NCBI GenBank assembly: GCA_030631125.1
Contig: DAOVLS010000049.1
Span: 1-11,190, forward strand
DNA length: 11,190 nucleotides
Direction: 5' to 3'
Source of the DNA: Planctomycetales bacterium
GTDB lineage: Bacteria > Planctomycetota > Phycisphaerae > SM23-33
Position 1 is the stretch's first letter. Every line of letters begins with the position of its first letter. Shown here in pieces: positions 9,018 through 11,190 of this stretch. The translations under genes and the position numbers were made by a program. The notes beneath the pieces are model-generated. The model saw only the letters and a list, made by a program, of their open reading frames with translations. It did not search any database and had not been told where the DNA came from.

Positions 9018-9698
9018 TTACTCCTTTGTATCAATCGAGGTTTCTGTTGAAAGGATGACGAATAAGACTGTTGCCCGACACTCAGGACAGGCCATCTTCT
9101 CCAGGAACATGGCCTTGGGTGCTTTGCCAACATGGCCGCAAGAAGAGCACTTGGCCGAGACCAGTCCTCCCATTCTCGTAGACAGCGACAGCCGATAGGA
9201 TCCATCCTCCGGTGTACGGCGAAGCAACCCCATTTTTCCCCATGCCTCCGCCACTGACCGCCATATATCCTGATCGCCCCCAAGAACCCGACGAAGCTTG
9301 TCCTGTTTCGATTCCGGGTTCCGCTCCAAGTGGTCCCACAGGCGATGAGCGTCCCACATCAGCGCTCTAGCCTTGGCAAGTTTGTCGGCCATGCTTTCCG
9401 AAGTGTTCTTATCGATTCGTCGGTAGTTCTTCAAGAGGGTTTCAAGCGTATCAAGACTGTCGAAGTCAAGAAGCAAAGGAGCGTACTTCAGGAGCATTTC
9501 TATGCCCTGAATACTGGTGAATTCTTTGTTTTCATACCTGCGCTCATACTGCATCATTCCATCGACGTGATCCCACGATGACAGTGCCGAATCGATGACT
9601 TCGCGGTAAAGCCCCTCACGTTCCGCCGACCGTGCCTTAGTCATCAAGGCTTGATACCTCGCCCGGTGCGTTTCCATTTCCGCCTTTTTCATAGCCAC
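9018..9698 (-). CDS. unrecognised helical protein with C-terminal zinc ribbon, partner of the SNIPE-like gene
   Basis: A 226-aa protein with no family I can name. Residues 1-130 look all-helical, somewhat TPR-like, and rich in charged residues and tryptophan. Residues about 134-180 could be a small winged-helix-like unit (DIWRSVAEAWGKMGLLRR, then a short beta stretch). Residues 184-207 hold CSSCG and CPEC, the two knuckles of a zinc ribbon (C184, C187, C204, C207). No signal or membrane helix is seen. The stop is 3 nt before the ATG of the SNIPE-like gene, and its last codons contain that gene's ribosome site, so the two are one transcript and probably translationally coupled. A role as regulator, sensor or subunit of the nuclease is inference from this coupling only. 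The GTG start was chosen because of AAGGAG 8 nt upstream. Confidence 0.8.
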   Translation of the reverse strand: MAMKKAEMETHRARYQALMTKARSAEREGLYREVIDSALSSWDHVDGMMQYERRYENKEFTSIQGIEMLLKYAPLLLDFDSLDTLETLLKNYRRIDKNTSESMADKLAKARALMWDAHRLWDHLERNPESKQDKLRRVLGGDQDIWRSVAEAWGKMGLLRRTPEDGSYRLSLSTRMGGLVSAKCSSCGHVGKAPKAMFLEKMACPECRATVLFVILSTETSIDTKE

Positions 9699-9706
9699 GC
9701 TGTCAA

Positions 9707-9712
9707 CTCCTT
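9707..9712 (-). promoter_or_regulatory. ribosome binding site setting the GTG start of the zinc-ribbon gene
   Basis: AAGGAG on the minus strand, then 8 nt, then GTG at 9698-9696. The ATG two codons later would have a 14-nt spacing, which is too long, so GTG is preferred. Confidence 0.65.
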
Positions 9713-9820
9713 TCGGACTATGCCGATTGCGTCAGTTTATTGCTGATATCGGTCTTTGTTGGTGGAATCCTAACTCACTTCTTGGACATTGGTCATCTCA
9801 ACGAAAATGCCTTACTCATG

Positions 9821-9850
9821 ATAATAACACTATATACCTTGTTACTTCAA
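9821..9850 (-). promoter_or_regulatory. possible promoter of the zinc-ribbon/SNIPE-like operon
   Basis: On the minus strand TTGAAG (9850-9845) and TATTAT (9826-9821) are 18 bp apart in a locally AT-rich stretch. It would give a leader of about 115 nt before the GTG start. Between 9713 and 9820 no other structure was seen. Confidence 0.33.
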
Positions 9851-9898
9851 CCGCACGAATAATTCCGGCGGGTGGTCGGGGCAGGTGTAGTTGCTCGT

Positions 9899-9930
9899 GC
9901 TACGTAGCGGTGCTACTTCGCAGAGTAGCA
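9899..9930. repeat. REP-like palindromes with GTAG motifs
   Basis: The perfect 10-bp palindrome GCTACGTAGC (9899-9908) is followed at once by a stem-loop TGCTACT (9911-9917) / AGTAGCA (9924-9930) with loop TCGCAG. A GTAG next to an imperfect hairpin is the layout of REP elements mobilised by REP-associated transposases. No such transposase gene is in the window, so membership is a guess. Confidence 0.4.
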
Positions 9931-9940
9931 ATGGTGGGTG

Positions 9941-9977
9941 GCACCTTCAACCGGAGCGTAGCGGAGGTTGTGGGTGC
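9941..9977. repeat. imperfect inverted repeat GCACC..CAACC
   Basis: GCACC-TT-CAACC (9941-9952) pairs with GGTTG-TG-GGTGC (9966-9977), two 5-bp blocks with an internal mismatch, around a loop GGAGCGTAGCGGA. It follows the GTAG palindromes directly and probably belongs to the same repeat cluster. Confidence 0.5.
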
Positions 9978-9997
9978 GTAGATGGCGTTTCTCAAAG

Positions 9998-10032
9998 CCG
10001 GCAGATGAATCCCCCTGGGACGAGTCTGCCGG
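9998..10032. repeat. CCGGCA hairpin A
   Basis: CCGGCAGA (9998-10005) and TCTGCCGG (10025-10032) are exact reverse complements. TCCC (10010-10013) and GGGA (10017-10020) can pair inside. Seven A residues follow on the plus strand. It is related to hairpin B at 10058-10098, which carries the same outer CCGGCA and inner GGGACGA elements in the opposite orientation. Confidence 0.55.
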
Positions 10033-10057
10033 AAAAAAATGCCTGACAGAAGTATTA

Positions 10058-10098
10058 CCGGCACTTTCGTCCCTGACAAATCGGGACTCAAGTGCCGG
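10058..10098. repeat. CCGGCA hairpin B
   Basis: CCGGCACTT (10058-10066) pairs with AAGTGCCGG (10090-10098), and GTCCC (10069-10073) pairs with GGGAC (10083-10087). A symmetric TC/TC internal loop lies between the stems and a 9-nt loop closes the hairpin. Together with hairpin A it makes an inverted pair, as in composite REP (BIME-like) elements. Confidence 0.6.
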
Positions 10099-10113
10099 CT
10101 TTGGCGATTCGTC

Positions 10114-10139
10114 CGGCTACACGTTTGCGCGCGCAAACG
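10114..10139. repeat. long GC-rich palindrome, copy 1
   Basis: CGTTTGCGCGCGCAAACG (10122-10139) is a perfect 18-bp palindrome preceded by CGGCTACA. The 26-nt block recurs at 10225-10250 with a single base change. The pair lies upstream of the small helix-turn-helix gene. It could be an operator pair, a replication or partition site, or a dispersed repeat. Confidence 0.65.
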
Positions 10140-10163
10140 CGCTCCTGTCGGCGGGGGGAAATG

Positions 10164-10185
10164 GAAAAAAATAAAAAATATTTTT
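10164..10185. other. AT-only tract between the two palindromes
   Basis: After a run of G, 10165-10185 consists almost only of A and T and ends in the 12-bp palindrome AAAAATATTTTT (10174-10185). It stands between the two GC-rich palindromes and would melt easily. Confidence 0.45.
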
Positions 10186-10224
10186 CTATGGGGGCCAGGG
10201 ACTTACGTCGAGGCGGTGCTCCGG

Positions 10225-10250
10225 CGGCTACAGGTTTGCGCGCGCAAACG
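10225..10250. repeat. long GC-rich palindrome, copy 2
   Basis: CGGCTACA-G-GTTTGCGCGCGCAAAC-G repeats 10114-10139 with one substitution, which shortens the perfect palindrome to 16 bp (10234-10249). The copies are 111 bp apart, start to start, in the same orientation, with matching CGGCTACA flanks on the left only. Confidence 0.65.
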
Positions 10251-10308
10251 TGAGCGCGAAAGAAGAGGGTAGAGGGGCGCTCATAGTGTGCGCCCGGCCT
10301 GTCGTGAG

Positions 10309-10323
10309 TCCGCCGAAGGCGGA
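10309..10323. repeat. TCCGCC-GAA-GGCGGA hairpin
   Basis: A perfect 6-bp stem with a GAA loop, 27 bp before the ribosome site of the helix-turn-helix gene. The motif is a common small palindrome in uncultivated bacterial genomes. If transcribed it would sit in that gene's leader. Confidence 0.4.
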
Positions 10324-10349
10324 TCGAACGGGTGAAACTGGATATATGC

Positions 10350-10355
10350 AAGGAG
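10350..10355 (+). promoter_or_regulatory. ribosome binding site of the small helix-turn-helix gene
   Basis: AAGGAG is followed by six bases and ATG at 10362. This decides for the 107-aa form over a start at the GTG at 10332, which would add ten residues and has no ribosome site. Confidence 0.7.
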
Positions 10356-10361
10356 CAGATC

Positions 10362-10685
10362 ATGGCGGACTGGAAATTCCTTTTCGAACTGCTGCACAAC
10401 GAAGACATGGACTCGCACGACATAGTGAACGCACTCGGCGTCAAGCCGTCACGCCTGCAACAAATGCTGCGATCCAAACGCCTTGCCGCCCGGCTGGCGT
10501 CGATCGAAGCGATTGCCGACAAAAAAGCAGGACACGCCATCGTTTCGAGTATCGCGCCGGCAATGCACAAAATGGCGGAACTGATCGACTCAAAACGACC
10601 CGAAACCGCCCGGAAAGCATGCCTCGATATGCTTGAGGCCGCCAGGGAAGTCTTCAAAAGAAAGGGATTAGGGAGTAGGTCATAG
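10362..10685 (+). CDS. small helix-turn-helix protein
   Basis: A 107-aa, all-helical protein, and the only convincing plus-strand gene here. Residues 16-41 (DMDSHDIVNALGVKP, then SRLQQMLRSKRL) read as a helix-turn-helix. The helix-rich remainder, with an AxxIADKKAGHAI block and PETARKACLDMLEAA at 80-94, resembles the N-terminal part of small phage-type DNA-binding proteins such as the HTH of terminase small subunits. I do not recognise a specific family. The last residues (GLGSRS) are encoded by the G-rich repeat that begins at 10664, so the C-terminus may have been formed by repeat insertion. No partner gene stands beside it on the same strand. The palindromes at 10114-10250 are candidate binding sites, by position only. 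Confidence 0.7.
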   Translation: MADWKFLFELLHNEDMDSHDIVNALGVKPSRLQQMLRSKRLAARLASIEAIADKKAGHAIVSSIAPAMHKMAELIDSKRPETARKACLDMLEAAREVFKRKGLGSRS

Positions 10686-10694
10686 GGACCAGGG
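10664..10694 (+). repeat. G-tract run over the end of the helix-turn-helix gene
   Basis: Four GGG tracts at 10664-10666, 10671-10673, 10685-10687 and 10692-10694, with spacers of 4, 11 and 4 bases, in a GGGATTAGGGAG-type sequence. This fits a loose G-quadruplex pattern and a degenerate G-rich repeat. The stop codon of the helix-turn-helix gene lies inside it. Between it and 10770 nothing else is visible. Confidence 0.45.
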
Positions 10695-10770
10695 AAAAAC
10701 GGAAATGGGCGTAAAAATGACCTTGAAATTCATAACCGATTACCTGACAACGAGTTACGCCTTGCGGCTT

Positions 10771-10880
10771 TGTGCCCAATCGTTCCCGAATCGTTCCCAA
10801 CGGTTCCCAATCGTTCCCAATGGTTCCCATTCGTTCCGTTTCGTTCCGTTTGGTTCCGTTTGGTTCCCCGACGGGTTCCC
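10771..10880. repeat. decamer tandem repeat array
   Basis: About ten or eleven copies of a 10-bp unit with consensus TCGTTCCCAA. The first units end in CCCAA or CCCAT (10791-10830) and the later ones in CCGTT (10831-10860). The core GTTCC is invariant in the in-phase units and the third position alternates between C and G. From 10791 to 10870 the period is exactly 10 bp, about one helical turn, so the array is not a coding repeat. It occupies much of the 316-bp gap between the helix-turn-helix gene and the transporter gene. The rest of that gap, 10881-11001, shows no clear structure. Confidence 0.8.
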
Positions 10881-11001
10881 ACAGGCCAAAAGATTCCGGC
10901 GTCAATTCCACCCGCTCGCGCTGATAGCGAATTATCGCATTTTCGTTCGTCGTCGGGGGCCGGGTTTACGGCATGCTGCTGCACTGCAGATAAAGACGTG
11001 G

Positions 11002-11190
11002 TTACTCCGATTTGTCGATGAGGTGGCAACTGACCCATCTGCCCGGTTCGATTTCCCGCAACGGCGGGATTTCCTGTGTGCAGCGGTTCTGGGCGAGCGT
11101 GCAACGAGGATTGAAGGAGCAGCCCGGAGGCAAATTGGCAGGGTCGGCAACCTCGCCGGTAAGCGCGAAATTCATCTTTATGTCAGGGTC
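11002..11190 (-). CDS. oligopeptide/dipeptide ABC transporter ATP-binding protein, C-terminal part
   Basis: An open frame enters from the right edge and ends at TAA (11004-11002), giving the last 62 residues of a larger protein. It reads NLPPGCSFNPRCTLAQNRC, then IPPLREIEPGRWVSCHL, the C-terminal domain typical of OppD/OppF and DppD/DppF ATPases. These energise uptake of peptides, and sometimes oligosaccharides, from the cytoplasmic side of the inner membrane. Four cysteines (residues 24, 30, 37 and 55 of the visible part) match the conserved pattern, which in some members binds an iron-sulfur cluster. The nucleotide-binding domain is outside the window, so D- or F-type cannot be decided. The stop is followed by non-coding sequence and the decamer array, so this is the last gene of its operon. 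Confidence 0.88.
   Translation of the reverse strand, partial: DPDIKMNFALTGEVADPANLPPGCSFNPRCTLAQNRCTQEIPPLREIEPGRWVSCHLIDKSE

Noticed and set aside
9998..10039. Rho-independent terminator formed by hairpin A and the A-run
   Set aside because: On the plus strand the stem is followed by A, not T. On the minus strand the T-run comes before the stem, so neither direction fits.
10088..10657. 189-aa minus-strand reading frame overlapping the helix-turn-helix gene
   Set aside because: It is antisense to a gene with a good ribosome site, and its VCARK repeats come from the DNA palindromes and hairpins rather than from a protein family.
10771..10880. CRISPR array
   Set aside because: The units are 10 bp, directly adjacent and without spacers, and no cas gene is present.
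10730..11104. Minus-strand frames rich in NGTKRNETER-type repeats
   Set aside because: They are translations of the 10-bp array in different frames and run across the end of the transporter gene; no ribosome site or family resemblance.

Overview
The window looks like a chromosomal stretch from a moderately GC-rich, Gram-negative-type bacterium. A planctomycete of the Phycisphaerae/Sedimentisphaerales type, probably a metagenome-assembled genome, is my best guess. That rests on gene style: a long RpoD with a lysine-rich tail, a rhodanese-fused CoA-disulfide reductase, a GH130 glycosidase and many short palindromic dispersed repeats. It is an inference, not a proof. No rRNA, tRNA, CRISPR array or transposase was seen.

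Positions 1-7700 hold ordinary, collinear genes, all on the minus strand. From upstream to downstream they are rpoD (5768-7537), a receiver/HD-GYP response regulator (4514-5605), a PfkB-family sugar kinase (3201-4409), a CoA-disulfide/persulfide reductase with a C-terminal rhodanese domain (1433-3115) and a GH130 glycoside phosphorylase or hydrolase (178-1146). The gaps between them (85-290 bp) carry dispersed repeats: a TACCGGYAGG palindrome family, a GGATTA/TAATCC inverted-repeat family and a 17-bp perfect inverted repeat at the window edge. rpoD has a plausible sigma-70 promoter and a leader hairpin.

Positions 7700-10700 look like an accessory insert between rpoD and an oligopeptide-transport gene. 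The core is a tightly coupled two-gene minus-strand operon. The first gene (9018-9698) encodes an unrecognised helical protein with a C-terminal four-cysteine zinc ribbon. The second (7779-9014) encodes a membrane-anchored coiled-coil protein with DUF4041 and a C-terminal T5orf172/Mug113 GIY-YIG nuclease domain. This is the architecture of SNIPE, a membrane-bound anti-phage nuclease that cuts incoming phage DNA. The pairing with a zinc-ribbon protein is the most interesting point of the window. Upstream lies about 660 bp packed with hairpins, including two near-identical copies of a long GC-rich palindrome. It ends at a small plus-strand helix-turn-helix gene (10362-10685).

Positions 10686-11001 are non-coding. 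They hold a G-rich run and an array of about ten 10-bp repeats. The right edge (11002-11190, minus) is the cysteine-rich C-terminus of an oligopeptide/dipeptide ABC transporter ATP-binding protein, cut by the window end.
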